Source: an uncultured Pseudomonadota bacterium (GTDB lineage Bacteria > Pseudomonadota > Gammaproteobacteria > Burkholderiales > CAIKXV01). Taken from it: a stretch of DNA of 64,000 nucleotides. Below, in pieces: positions 26,698 through 36,521 of this stretch. Each line of letters opens with the position of its first letter. The stretch's first letter is position 1. The notes under the pieces are model-generated. The model was not told the DNA's origin and did not search any database. It saw nothing but the letters and a program-made list of their open reading frames with translations. The stretch is from contig CAIKXV010000201.1 in NCBI GenBank assembly GCA_903831455.1, positions 1 through 64,000 of the forward strand. The letters are read 5' to 3'. The translations under genes and the position numbers were made by a program.

Positions 26698-29600
26698 ATG
26701 GCCCAGCGAATCACACGCCGCACGAATGAGATCGGTGCCGAAGGCGAGCCCGTCCTGCGCACCGATGCGAGCCCCGGGACGGCAGCCCCGATTGCGTCGC
26801 TGGCGGGTGCATCAAGGCTCGCCGGTTCGCGGAAAGCGGCATCGCCGTTGCGCGGGGTCGGGATCGACGAGGCCGATCCGTCCGCGCCGGCAGCGAGTTC
26901 CGATGCCGGCGGACGACCGGCTGCCGAGTCCGCCCCCGACCTGTCGATCGCGTCGATCGTCGAGACTGCGGTCGACCGCGCGCAGGGGGCGTCCGCGCCG
27001 CTCGCGAACGTCGACGCCCCGTTCATCGTCGCGCAGACGTCCGGTCCCGGCGGATCGGTGTTCGATGCGGGGATGCCGCCGCGGGCACCGGCTCCGGCCG
27101 CCGGGACTGCGGCGGCAGCAGCCGCGGGCGGCGGCGCCTCGCTGGGCACGGTGCTGATCGCCGCGGTGGCTCTGGGAGCGGCTGCGGGCGGCGGGGGGGG
27201 CGGGGGTGGATCGTCCGGCGCGGCGCCGGCGGACACGACGCCGCCGGCGGCGCCGGTCGTCAATACCGTTGCCGGGGATGATCGGGTCAACGCGCTGGAG
27301 AAAGCGAACGGGATCACCATCACCGGCACCGCCGAGGCGGGTTCCACGGTCTCGGTCACGCTCGGCACGTCGACCCGGACGGCCGTCGCGTCCACCGGAG
27401 GCGCATGGTCGGTCGACTTCGCCGCGGCCCAGATTCCCGCGGATGGCGCGGTGTCCGTGCTGGCGACCGCGCGAGATGGCGCAGGAAACGTCAGCGCTCA
27501 GACCTCCCGTGCGATCGTGATCGATACCGCACCGCCCGTGCTTCAGTCCGTCCAGATCCAGGCGGCGCCCGGGGCCCTGCTGCTGACCTACAGCGAGCCG
27601 ATCGATTCCACCAGCCTGCCGGCAGGGTCGGCCTTCTCGGTCCTGGTCGACGGGGTCGGGCGCGGCGTCACGGCGGTCAGCGCGGCCGGTGCCGTCGTGA
27701 CGCTCGCTGTGGTGGGCGACATCGCGGCCGGTGCGGTCGTCGAGCTGGCCTATACCGACCCGACAGGCGGCAACGACGGACTGGCCATCCAGGACCTCTC
27801 GGGCAACGACGCTGCGTCGGTCAGTCTGTCGAGTGGGCTGGTATCGGACGGCTACCTGCGTGGAGCCGACGTCTATCGGGATACCGATGCCGATGCGCTG
27901 GCCGATGCCGGCGAACGGGTGGCGGTCTCCAATCGCGCAGGCCAGTTCTTCGAAGCCAGTGGCGGCACGGGCGCCTGGCTGGCCCGGGAGGGGGTCAATG
28001 CCGACACGGGTGTCGTGAACACGATGGAACTTGCGGCGCCCGCGAACGCGACCGTGATCAACCCGCTCACCACGATCGCGCAGGCGATGCGCTCGCTGCC
28101 CGATGGACCCACCGACGCGTCACAGGCGGCCGCACTGCTGGTCGCCGCGCTTGGACTGGAGCCGGGCGATCGAGGGCTCTATGGCACGGATATCGTCGCC
28201 GCGGCCGGCGAGGCCCAGCGCCTCGCCCTGCAACTGGCGGCACTCGATGCCCAGGGTGGGGGGGCGGCACTGGTGGCACTCGTCGCGGCGGACCTGCTGC
28301 AGGCCGGTACCGTCCGGCAGGCGGTGGCGCCGGAGGACTCGTTCTTCCTCTCGCGCGTGCTGGCAGCGCTGCCCCTGTCCCAGGCCAGCGTCGTCGCTGA
28401 CGCGGTGACACGGATAGGGCTTGCAGCCTCGATCCCGGAGGCCACCCTTGCGCAGGGCCGGGCCCTGGACGACATCGCGCCCGCGGCCCCGACCGGCGTG
28501 ACGGGGCCCGTCGCCACCCAGGACACGACGCCGACCCTCACCTTCGCCATCGATGCGACCTCGCTCGGCGGCGCGGCCGCGGTCGCCGGCGATCGGTTGA
28601 CCGTGTTCACGGTCGCGGGGACCGCACCGCCCATCCCGATCGCGAGCCACGTGCTGACCGTAGCGGAGGTGGCCGCGGGCGAGGTCGCGATCACGTTGCC
28701 GGCGCTCGCCGACGGGGCCTATACCCTCCAGGCACGCGTGTCCGATCGCGTCGGCCTCGAAAGCGGGCTGTCTGCGCCGCGGGCGCTTCGCGTCGATACC
28801 CAGTCGCCGCTCGCGCCCGTCGTGCTTCCGGTCGCCGGGGACGACATCATCGGAACCGCGGACGTGGCGACCGCGGCCATCAGTGGCGGGAGCGAGCCGG
28901 GCGCCACGATCACGATCTCGTTCTCCGGCGTGCAGCGTACCGCGACGGCCTCGAGCACCGGCTCGTGGAGCCATTCGCTCACCTCGGCCGACCTGGCGAT
29001 CATGGGTCAGGGCAGCGAAACGATCGCTGTCGTGGCGACCGATGCCGCGGGCAACGTATCCGGATCGACCACGCGCGAGATCGACGTCGACACGGTGGCG
29101 CCTTCGGCGACCGTGGTCATCGGACAGGTGGTGAACGATCTCGGGATCGCCGTGGCGAATGGTCAGTCGACGCCCGACAACACGCTCGAACTGCGAGGGA
29201 CGGTGTCGGGCACGCTGGGCGCCGGCGAGCAGGTCTCGATCTTCGAGAGCGGGGTGCTGCTCGGCACGACCAGCGCCTTCGGAGGAGCGTGGTCGTTCCA
29301 GACCCCATCGCTTGCAAACAACCGCTTCAACGAATTCACCGCGCGCGTGGTCGATGCCGCCGGAAACAGTGGCGCGCCCAGCGCAGCCTATCGGGTCGAC
29401 GTGGCCGCTCCCGTGCCGTTCACGCAGGCGCTCATCGGAACGCCGCCGGGCGTTGTCGCCATTGGCCAACCGACGGTGAACGGGACGGTCACCCAGCCTC
29501 TCGCGCCCGGGGAAAGCGTGTGGTTGTATGACGCCGGCGCGCGGACTGCGGATGCGGTGACGTTCACCGACGAGACCAACTGGACGTACACGCTTCCCGA

Positions 29601-31374
29601 TCTCGGGGAAGGAGTACGCCGGCTGCGCGCGGTGGTGGAGGACTCGACCGGCAACCAGGGGGTACCCAGCGCCGAGACCGTGCTGACGATCGATACCACG
29701 GCTCCGACCGCGCCGGTGATCGACGTCGTGGCCGACAACAACCAGATCAGTGCCGCCGAGCGCGAGGCGGGCGTAACCGTACGCGGCAGCGCGGAGCCCG
29801 GTAGCGAGGTGACGATCCTCCTGGCGGCCCTCTCGGCCCAGATCACGACTGCGGCCAACGGCCAGTGGTCGGTCGTGTTCTCGTCGGGCGATATCCCGGC
29901 CAGCCCGGCGTCGAACGTGACGCTGACGGCGACCGCCCGCGACGCTGCGGGTAACGTCTCGGCGCAGGGAGTCCGAACGGTGCAGGTGGATACCGTGGCG
30001 CCTTCGGTCGTGCTGTCGCCGGCAGGGGGGGGTGACAGCACGCTGTCGACCGCAGACCTGGTCGCCGGAGCCGACTTCAGCGCGACCGCGGCAGGCGCCG
30101 CGGGGGTCCTCCTCCAGATCGACCTGTCGGGGCGCAGCATCCTGCGCGCGATGACCTCGGCCGGCGGCAACGCGTGGCAGTACTCGCTTGTCGAGGCGGA
30201 TCTCGCCGCAGTCGGCCAGGGTACGGCAACCGTGCGTGCCCGCGCCTACGACGCGGTCGGCAACATCGGCACGGAATCGGTGCAGAGCGTGACGTTCGAC
30301 TCCCTGGGGCCGGAACTGTCTCCGTTCTCGCTGTCGGCGGGCTTCGACTCCGGCGTGGCGGGAGACGGTCGCTCCACCGCGCCGCGGCCGCAGGTGGGTT
30401 TCGTCGCGGAGGCAGGTGCCACCGTGGCCTTCGATCCCGGCACCGGCGTGTTCGGAGCCGCGTTCGCCGCCACCGGGGCAGTCCAGTCCGCGCAGGGGAC
30501 GGCCGATCTTCCCGCCGCAGGCGCCTACACGCTGCGCCTGCGTGCAACCGATGCGGCCGGCAACACCAGCGAACGAGTCGCGACGTATGTCTTCGACGTG
30601 GGTGCGCCCGAGATCGCCCATGCGCAGCGCGCGGGCGCGGGGGTGACGCTGACCGCCAGCGAGGCCCTGCAGCCCGGCTCGGTCGATCCGACCACGTTCG
30701 CGGTGACAGTCGACGGGGCCGGGGTTGCCAGCCCGGCCAGCGTGCAGGCCGACGGGCGGTCGCTGTCGGTGACGCTGGTCTCGGTACCCGGCGCCGCCCA
30801 GAGCGTGTCGCTCGCGTACACGCCGGGCGCAGGCGGATTTGCCGATGCCTCTGCAAATGCGGCGACGGCGTTCCTGGCCCTGGTCGGGACCGTGGGCGCC
30901 GATGCCCTCACGGGCTCCGCAGTCGACGAACTGCTGGTCGGCGGAGCAGGGGCCGACACCCTGGTCGGTGGCGGCGGCAACGATACCTTCTCGTTCGCCC
31001 TGGCCGAGGCGACCGCGATCGGCGAGGGCAGCGGGGCGCCCGGAAGCGTGCAGTGGAACGTCGGTCCGCTCGATCGGATACTCGACGCCGGTGCAGGCGA
31101 TCGCCTGCGACTCGATGCGCTGCTCGACACGCCCGGCGGGCTGTCGCTGGCGCCAGCGGGCACGACCAGCCTCGCCGATGCAGGCATCATCGCGGTGCGC
31201 GGCGTCCACGATCCCGTCGGGGGCACGTTCACCGAATCGTCATCCGGTTCGGCCACACTGGTCGCGTGGGATGCAGATCCCGACTCGGGCAGCGTGGTCG
31301 CCGCAGGTATCGTGATCGATGGGGTGGTGTCGTTCACCCCGGGCGTGGTGCCCGGTCTGTTGCTGATCGTCTGA
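26698..31374 (+). CDS. Type I-secreted Ig-like/RTX adhesin
   Basis: A 1558-aa exported protein. The N-terminal ~180 residues end in an Ala/Gly-rich hydrophobic segment with an unbroken Gly run. Tandem bacterial Ig-like modules follow (recurring ITGTAEAGSTVSVTLG, AGNVSAQ and VDTVAPS junctions). There are also SwmB-like modules (ALLLTYSEPIDSTSLPAGSA; a second at about 1300-1390) and a helical insert at about 440-580. Near the C-terminus, GSAVDELLVGGAGADTLVGG plus GGGNDTF forms a short RTX calcium-binding repeat. The last residues are hydrophobic, as in type I substrates. It is followed by overlapping TolC-ABC-HlyD genes. The likely role is cell-surface adhesion or biofilm. No LapD/LapG-type control genes are present. 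ATG 26698 follows GGAAG. Confidence 0.88.
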   Translation: MAQRITRRTNEIGAEGEPVLRTDASPGTAAPIASLAGASRLAGSRKAASPLRGVGIDEADPSAPAASSDAGGRPAAESAPDLSIASIVETAVDRAQGASAPLANVDAPFIVAQTSGPGGSVFDAGMPPRAPAPAAGTAAAAAAGGGASLGTVLIAAVALGAAAGGGGGGGGSSGAAPADTTPPAAPVVNTVAGDDRVNALEKANGITITGTAEAGSTVSVTLGTSTRTAVASTGGAWSVDFAAAQIPADGAVSVLATARDGAGNVSAQTSRAIVIDTAPPVLQSVQIQAAPGALLLTYSEPIDSTSLPAGSAFSVLVDGVGRGVTAVSAAGAVVTLAVVGDIAAGAVVELAYTDPTGGNDGLAIQDLSGNDAASVSLSSGLVSDGYLRGADVYRDTDADALADAGERVAVSNRAGQFFEASGGTGAWLAREGVNADTGVVNTMELAAPANATVINPLTTIAQAMRSLPDGPTDASQAAALLVAALGLEPGDRGLYGTDIVAAAGEAQRLALQLAALDAQGGGAALVALVAADLLQAGTVRQAVAPEDSFFLSRVLAALPLSQASVVADAVTRIGLAASIPEATLAQGRALDDIAPAAPTGVTGPVATQDTTPTLTFAIDATSLGGAAAVAGDRLTVFTVAGTAPPIPIASHVLTVAEVAAGEVAITLPALADGAYTLQARVSDRVGLESGLSAPRALRVDTQSPLAPVVLPVAGDDIIGTADVATAAISGGSEPGATITISFSGVQRTATASSTGSWSHSLTSADLAIMGQGSETIAVVATDAAGNVSGSTTREIDVDTVAPSATVVIGQVVNDLGIAVANGQSTPDNTLELRGTVSGTLGAGEQVSIFESGVLLGTTSAFGGAWSFQTPSLANNRFNEFTARVVDAAGNSGAPSAAYRVDVAAPVPFTQALIGTPPGVVAIGQPTVNGTVTQPLAPGESVWLYDAGARTADAVTFTDETNWTYTLPDLGEGVRRLRAVVEDSTGNQGVPSAETVLTIDTTAPTAPVIDVVADNNQISAAEREAGVTVRGSAEPGSEVTILLAALSAQITTAANGQWSVVFSSGDIPASPASNVTLTATARDAAGNVSAQGVRTVQVDTVAPSVVLSPAGGGDSTLSTADLVAGADFSATAAGAAGVLLQIDLSGRSILRAMTSAGGNAWQYSLVEADLAAVGQGTATVRARAYDAVGNIGTESVQSVTFDSLGPELSPFSLSAGFDSGVAGDGRSTAPRPQVGFVAEAGATVAFDPGTGVFGAAFAATGAVQSAQGTADLPAAGAYTLRLRATDAAGNTSERVATYVFDVGAPEIAHAQRAGAGVTLTASEALQPGSVDPTTFAVTVDGAGVASPASVQADGRSLSVTLVSVPGAAQSVSLAYTPGAGGFADASANAATAFLALVGTVGADALTGSAVDELLVGGAGADTLVGGGGNDTFSFALAEATAIGEGSGAPGSVQWNVGPLDRILDAGAGDRLRLDALLDTPGGLSLAPAGTTSLADAGIIAVRGVHDPVGGTFTESSSGSATLVAWDADPDSGSVVAAGIVIDGVVSFTPGVVPGLLLIV

Positions 31375-31484
31375 GGCCTTTTCGCCCACGTTCCGGGAAA
31401 CGCATGCCGTCGATGGGATCCTGCGATGTTCCGGAACGCGACCGATGGCGCGAGGGGGCTGCGCCGGAGCATTCCGCGCGGCGT

Positions 31485-32720
31485 ATGACTGCCATGCGCG
31501 CGCTGTTGCTGATGGCCTCCGCGCTTGCCCTGTTCGCGGTCGCGCCGGCGCGATCCGAGGACGATCTCACCCGCCTGCTTGCGCAGGCGATGGCGACCCA
31601 CCCGATCGTCGAGGGCCGACGCGCTGCGCTCGAGGCCTCGCGCGCCGACCGCGAGGGCGCGGAGTGGCAGCGGTTTCCGACGCCCTCCCTCGAGGCCACG
31701 ACCCGGGATTCGGGCACCTCCGCCAGCCTGCTCGCGCTCGAGCAGCCGGTGTGGACGGGCGGTCGGATCACCTCCGGGGTACGCGCGGCGGGCTTTCGCG
31801 AGGACGCCGCGCGCTCGGCGGTGGTCGAATCGCAGGAGACGATCGCCCTTCGGGTGATCAACGCGTACAGCGAACTGCTCCGTCAGCAGCAACGCCTGGT
31901 CCATGCCGAGGCTTCGGTGGGCGAGCACGACCGTCTGCTCGCGATGATCACGCGGCGGGTCGAGCAGGAGGTGAGCCCGCCGGCCGATCGTGAATTCGCG
32001 CTCGCGCGGCTGGCGCAGGCGCGCATCGAGCTGTCGCTTGCCCGTCAGGGCGTTCAGGCGGCGGGCTCCCAGCTCTCGCAACTGGTGGGCCAGCCGGTCC
32101 GGCAGGTCGCCGATCCCGCCCCCGGCGCGCGTCCGCTGCCGTCTTCGCTCGATGCCGCCGTTGCCCGTGCGATCGAGCGTTCCCCCGCGCTCGAGCGGCT
32201 CGATCGCGCTTCGCTCGCAGCGGTCGAGGATGTCAATACCCGGCGCTCGGTGCTGCAGCCGCAGCTCGCGCTGAGGCTCGAGAAGCAGTTCGGTACCCTC
32301 GCCGACAATCGCGCGCTCGTGGTGCTGCGCGCGCAGCCGGGTGCCGGCCTGTCGGCGGCCTCGTCGGTGGCCTCGGCGCAGCGCCGGGTGGATGAAGCCC
32401 GTCTCGCCCGCGAGGAGGCGGTACGCGGGCTGCGCGAGCAGGTGGAGACCGCCTGGGTGCAGTACGCGGCGGCCGAGGAGCGGGTAGGGGGATCGAGGCA
32501 GTCGGTCGAGATGTCCCGCCTCGTTTCCGAGTCCTACGCGCGCCAGTACGTCGCGGGCCGCAAGACGTGGATCGACGTGCTCAACGCCGTGCGCGAGGCG
32601 ACCCAGTCGCAGTTCGCGCTCGCCGATGCGCTCGCTCAGTCGCGGGCCGCTGGCCTGACCCTCTGGCTGCTCACGGGATCCCCCGAGTCCGGGCGGCCGG
32701 GAGGGGGGACGCGGCCATGA
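31485..32720 (+). CDS. TolC-family outer membrane channel of type I secretion
   Basis: A 411-aa outer membrane efflux protein. It has a signal peptide (ALLLMASALALFAVAPARS), then two repeats of long helices and strands. Markers are ALEQPVWTGGRITSGVRAAG, ETIALRVINAYSELLRQQQR and QYVAGRKTWIDVLNAVREAT. It forms the trimeric channel-tunnel for the ABC and HlyD proteins that follow. Start 31485 has GGAG rather far upstream; 31494 is an in-frame alternative. The stop overlaps the ABC transporter start (ATGA). Confidence 0.9.
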   Translation: MTAMRALLLMASALALFAVAPARSEDDLTRLLAQAMATHPIVEGRRAALEASRADREGAEWQRFPTPSLEATTRDSGTSASLLALEQPVWTGGRITSGVRAAGFREDAARSAVVESQETIALRVINAYSELLRQQQRLVHAEASVGEHDRLLAMITRRVEQEVSPPADREFALARLAQARIELSLARQGVQAAGSQLSQLVGQPVRQVADPAPGARPLPSSLDAAVARAIERSPALERLDRASLAAVEDVNTRRSVLQPQLALRLEKQFGTLADNRALVVLRAQPGAGLSAASSVASAQRRVDEARLAREEAVRGLREQVETAWVQYAAAEERVGGSRQSVEMSRLVSESYARQYVAGRKTWIDVLNAVREATQSQFALADALAQSRAAGLTLWLLTGSPESGRPGGGTRP

Positions 32721-34804
32721 TCGGCCTGCTGCATGAGGCGGCCCGCGTCAGCGGGCAGCGTATCGCGCGAGCGCGCCGCGATGCGGCGTCGAAGGCTGCC
32801 GGTGCCATCGACCCCCGCGCCCCGGCCGCGGGGTTTTCGCATGCGTGGCGCGTGGCCGGGCTGAGCGGCGAGCCTCGAGCGGTGCAGAAGCCCTCGGTGG
32901 CCGATCTGCCGATGGTGTGCTGGCGAACGGATGGCGAAGCCTGCCTGCTGCTCGCGCCTGCGCCCGACGGGCGGGTGTCGGGGAGGACGCTCTCCGGGGC
33001 GGCGGTCCAGGTCGCGCTGGACGAGGCCGGGGCCGCCTTCATTCGCCTCGCGGGATCGGGCGACGCCGAGCACGCGCCGCGCGCGCTCTCGCGGGCAACG
33101 CGCGCGGTATGGGCGCGCCGATGGACGATGCTGGAGGCGATCCTCGCCACCGCGGTGGTGAGCCTGCTCGGCCTGGGGGTCTCGCTCTATTCGATGCAGG
33201 TCTACGACCGGGTCATCCCGAACCAGGGCTATCAATCGCTCTGGGTGCTCACCATCGGGGTCGCCGCGGCGCTCCTGCTCGAATGGATCCTCAAGCAGGT
33301 GCGCGCGTGGATCGTCGACCATGCGGGCGCGGACATCGACAACGAGCTGGCCCGCTGGCTGTTCGACCGGTTGCAGCACACCCGGCTCGATGCCCGCCCG
33401 ACCACCATCGGATCGCTGGCGGCCCAGGTGAAGGGACTGGAGACGGTGCGCGCGATGCTCACCTCGACCACGGTCTATGCGATGGCCGACGTGCCCTTCG
33501 CGCTGCTGTTCGTGGCGGTGATCGCGGCGCTCGCGGGGCCGCTCGTCTGGATACCGCTGATCGTGCTGCCGCTGGCACTGGTCGCAGGCATTGCCTTCCA
33601 GAGCGCGATCGCCCGGGAAGCGCGCCGCATGACCGCGGGCACCTACCGCAAGAACGGATTGCTCGTGGAGACGCTCGAGGGCGCGGAGTCCCTGCGCGCG
33701 GCGAACGGCGAGTGGCAGCTCTCGGCGCGCTGGCAGGCGCTGGTGGAGGAGGTCTCGGCCGCCGACCTGCGCATCCGGCACTGGACCGCTTGGTCGCAGA
33801 ACCTCGTCGCGCTGCTCCAGCAGGGCGGCTACGTGGCCATGGTCGCGTTCGGCGCGTTCATGATCGTGGAGAACACGCTCACGATGGGGGCACTGCTCGC
33901 GGTGACCATCATCGCCAACCGGGCGCTGGCGCCCATCGCGCAACTGCCCTCCATCATGGTGCAGTGGGCGCATGCGCGAGCGGCGCTGGAGGGCATCGAT
34001 CAGATCGTCGTGCTCCCCAACGACCTCGACCGCGAGCGCGCGCGGGTGGCACCCGAGGCGCTGGTGCCGGAACTTCGGGTGGAGTCGGCCGTGTTCTCGT
34101 ACGGACCGCGCCGCGCCGTGCTCGACGTGCCCGCACTGGTGATCGCGCCCGGCGAAAAGGTCGGCTTGCTGGGGGCGATCGGCTCGGGCAAGAGTTCGCT
34201 CATCAGGATCCTCTCCGGTCTCCATCGTCCCACGAGCGGGCGGGTGCTCCTGGGCGGCATCGACCTCGCCGCGCTGCACCCGGCGATCGCCCGCGAGACC
34301 ATCGGCTACCTTCCCCAGGATCCGCGGCTGATCAGTGGCACCCTGCGCGACAACCTGCTGCTCGGGCTCCCCGACCCGGGAGACGAGCGGCTGCTCGAAG
34401 CGGCGAGGGCGACCGGGCTCTTCGACCTGATTGGCCGTCACCCGCAGGGACTCGCCCTCGAGATCTCCGAAGGTGGGCGAGGCGTCTCCGGGGGGCAGCG
34501 ACAGCTGATCGCGCTCACGCGCCTGCTGCTCGGCGAGCCGCGGGTATGGCTGCTGGACGAACCCACCGCGTCGATGGACAGCGAGGCGGAGGCGCGCGTG
34601 ATCCAGCTCATGCGCGATCGGGTCCGGAGTGACCAGACCCTCGTGGTGGCCACCCACAAGACCGCATTCCTGCCGCTGCTCACCCGGATCGTCGTCGTGC
34701 GCGATGGGCGGGTCGTGCTCGATGGGCCGCGCGACGGCGTGCTGGCGGCCTTGCAGGGACGCACCGGGGGCGCGGCAGGTCCCGCCGCGGGGGAGGCGCG
34801 ATGA
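32717..34804 (+). CDS. Type I secretion ABC transporter (permease-ATPase), LapB/HlyB class
   Basis: A 695-aa exporter. The N-terminal ~135 residues are a degenerate cytosolic domain in the position of the C39-like domain, without a C39 protease Cys motif. A six-helix membrane domain (about 140-420) contains QVYDRVIPNQGYQSLW. The ATPase has GAIGSGKSS (Walker A), VSGGQRQLIALTRLLLG (signature) and VWLLDEPT (Walker B). RTX adhesin exporters of this class use a degenerate N-domain to hold the substrate. It overlaps TolC upstream and HlyD downstream by four bases each, so the three form one translational unit downstream of the adhesin. Confidence 0.92.
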   Translation: MIGLLHEAARVSGQRIARARRDAASKAAGAIDPRAPAAGFSHAWRVAGLSGEPRAVQKPSVADLPMVCWRTDGEACLLLAPAPDGRVSGRTLSGAAVQVALDEAGAAFIRLAGSGDAEHAPRALSRATRAVWARRWTMLEAILATAVVSLLGLGVSLYSMQVYDRVIPNQGYQSLWVLTIGVAAALLLEWILKQVRAWIVDHAGADIDNELARWLFDRLQHTRLDARPTTIGSLAAQVKGLETVRAMLTSTTVYAMADVPFALLFVAVIAALAGPLVWIPLIVLPLALVAGIAFQSAIAREARRMTAGTYRKNGLLVETLEGAESLRAANGEWQLSARWQALVEEVSAADLRIRHWTAWSQNLVALLQQGGYVAMVAFGAFMIVENTLTMGALLAVTIIANRALAPIAQLPSIMVQWAHARAALEGIDQIVVLPNDLDRERARVAPEALVPELRVESAVFSYGPRRAVLDVPALVIAPGEKVGLLGAIGSGKSSLIRILSGLHRPTSGRVLLGGIDLAALHPAIARETIGYLPQDPRLISGTLRDNLLLGLPDPGDERLLEAARATGLFDLIGRHPQGLALEISEGGRGVSGGQRQLIALTRLLLGEPRVWLLDEPTASMDSEAEARVIQLMRDRVRSDQTLVVATHKTAFLPLLTRIVVVRDGRVVLDGPRDGVLAALQGRTGGAAGPAAGEAR

Positions 34805-35976
34805 TCCGATCCCGGCGTCCCCGCGAGGCGGGTCGTGCCGTCGTCCATCTGCTGCTGTGGACATCGATCGCGGCGGTCATCGGATTCGTGCTCTGGGCAC
34901 AGTGGGCCAGGCTCGACCAGATCACGCGGGCCAGCGGGCAGGTCATCACCTACTCGCGCAACCAGGTGATCCAGGCTCCCCCGGCCGGGGGCGTGGTGGA
35001 GGCCATCCTCGTTCGCGAGGGCAGTACCGTCGAGCGCGGCCAGGTGCTGGTCCGCTTCGAGCGGCCGAAGCTGCAGGCGAGTGTCGACGAGGTGGCTTCG
35101 CGGGCAGCGGCCTTGCGTGCGGCCATCGCGCGCCTGGAGGCGGAGGTGTTCGGGCGCGGGGGGCCGACATTCCCCGCCGAACTCGCCGCCTGGCCCCAGT
35201 TCCGGGAGAACCAGCTCGCCCTCTTCCAGCGGCGGCGGCAACTGCTCGCCGAGGAGCTGGGGTCCCTTGACCGTCTGCGTGAGCTCGCGCAGCAGGAGCT
35301 CGATCTCAATCTCCCGCTGCTGGCCAGCGGGGACGTGAGCCGGGCCGAGATCCTCCGGCTGCAGCGCCAGGTCGCGGATCTGGCGGGCCAGATCGTGAAC
35401 CGGCGCAACCGATTCATGCAGGACAGCCAGGCGGAACTCGGCAAGGCGCAGGAGGACCTCGCGGGGGTGATGCAGATGATCGCGCAACGGCGCGAGGAAC
35501 TCGACCTCACCGAGGTCCGGGCGCCAATGGACGGCGTAGTGCGCAACGTGCGCGTGACCACGCGCGGTGCCGTGGCGCGCCCCGGCGACGAACTGATGCA
35601 GATCGTGCCCGCCGGGGAGGACCTCATCGTCGAGGCCAAGGTTCGTCCGGCGGACATCGGATTCCTGCGGCGTGGGCTGCCGGCGACGGTCAAGCTCGAT
35701 GCCTTCGACTACGCGGTGTACGGTTCGCTCGCGGGCGAGACGGTCTTCATCAGCGCCGATACGCTGACCGAGCAGGTCGGCGGACAGGAGGTTCCGTACT
35801 ACCGCGTGCACGTGCGCACGCGCGAGGCGGCGTTGCGCTCGCCCCGGGGCGGGCTCATCGAACTGCAGCCCGGCATGACCGCGACGGTGGAAATCCGCAC
35901 CGGCGAGCGAACGGTATGGCGTTATCTCACCCGACCGATCACCCGCACGCTCGACGAGTCGCTGCGCGAGCGGTAA
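34801..35976 (+). CDS. HlyD-family membrane-fusion protein of type I secretion
   Basis: A 391-aa adaptor with one N-terminal membrane helix (AVVHLLLWTSIAAVIGFVLW). The barrel-sandwich segments are IQAPPAGGVVEAILVREGST and VRAPMDGVVRNVRVTTRGAV, separated by a long periplasmic coiled coil. The C-terminal beta-barrel ends with IELQPGMTATVEIRTGERTV, the classic HlyD/PrtE signature. It links the ABC exporter to TolC for secretion of the adhesin. The gene starts inside the ABC stop codon region (ATGA). After its stop, a 7-bp hairpin (36009-36026) without a T-tract lies in the gap before the convergent lipoprotein gene. Confidence 0.92.
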   Translation: MIRSRRPREAGRAVVHLLLWTSIAAVIGFVLWAQWARLDQITRASGQVITYSRNQVIQAPPAGGVVEAILVREGSTVERGQVLVRFERPKLQASVDEVASRAAALRAAIARLEAEVFGRGGPTFPAELAAWPQFRENQLALFQRRRQLLAEELGSLDRLRELAQQELDLNLPLLASGDVSRAEILRLQRQVADLAGQIVNRRNRFMQDSQAELGKAQEDLAGVMQMIAQRREELDLTEVRAPMDGVVRNVRVTTRGAVARPGDELMQIVPAGEDLIVEAKVRPADIGFLRRGLPATVKLDAFDYAVYGSLAGETVFISADTLTEQVGGQEVPYYRVHVRTREAALRSPRGGLIELQPGMTATVEIRTGERTVWRYLTRPITRTLDESLRER

Positions 35977-36094
35977 TGCACGCCATTCGAAGGCGCGTGG
36001 CGAGCGCGGCCTGCGGATGCGCAGGCACGTCCACCACCTGCGGACATCGGCCCGCAGCGCCCGGTCGAAACCGCCCGACGGGCGTGGCTGGCCG

Positions 36095-36517
36095 TCAGCG
36101 CCGGGTGACCTGCCCGTCGCGCACCGACACGCGGTCGCCAGGCCGGACTGACGGGCGCTCCGTCACGGTGAGCATCCGGTCGATCCCGTCCTCGAAGCGG
36201 ATGGTGAGATCCCAGACGAGCGTCTGACCTGCCCGCGAGCCCACCTGGCTGCCGACCATCGAGCCTCCGACGGCCCCGGCCGTGGCGGCGACGGTCTGGC
36301 CGAAGCCGCCGCCGAACTGGCCTCCGATCACCGATCCGAGCACGGCACCGCCAATGGCGCCAACGACACTGCCCGCCTGGCTGGCCTGGGTACGCTCGGC
36401 GATTCCGAGCACGGTGCCCTCGCCGCTGATCGATGGCGCGGACCCGACGCTCGCGCATCCGGCGACCAGCAGGACCGACAGCAGGGCGAGGAGACGTCCG
36501 ATCGCGTGGGTCATCAT
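36095..36517 (-). CDS. Glycine-zipper (SlyB/Pcp-like) outer membrane lipoprotein
   Basis: A 140-aa lipoprotein. The signal peptide ends in the lipobox LLVAGCAS. Two glycine-zipper helices (GSVVGAIGGAVLGSVIGGQF and AGAVGGSMVGSQVGSRAG) match the 2TM motif of SlyB-family proteins. A C-terminal beta region (RFEDGIDRMLTVTE) completes the family pattern. It is anchored in the outer membrane and may support envelope integrity. The gene begins four bases after the stop of the GltI-like gene, so the two are co-transcribed although functionally unrelated at first sight. Confidence 0.87.
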   Translation of the reverse strand: MMTHAIGRLLALLSVLLVAGCASVGSAPSISGEGTVLGIAERTQASQAGSVVGAIGGAVLGSVIGGQFGGGFGQTVAATAGAVGGSMVGSQVGSRAGQTLVWDLTIRFEDGIDRMLTVTERPSVRPGDRVSVRDGQVTRR

Positions 36518-36521
36518 CGGG

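Noticed and set aside
28120-31209. Minus-strand frame of 1029 codons
   Set aside because: Antisense to the repeat adhesin; the composition mirrors the repeats and shows no known fold.
26698-31374. CRISPR-like or tandem DNA repeats
   Set aside because: Repetition is at the level of Ig-like protein modules; the DNA units are diverged and there are no spacers.
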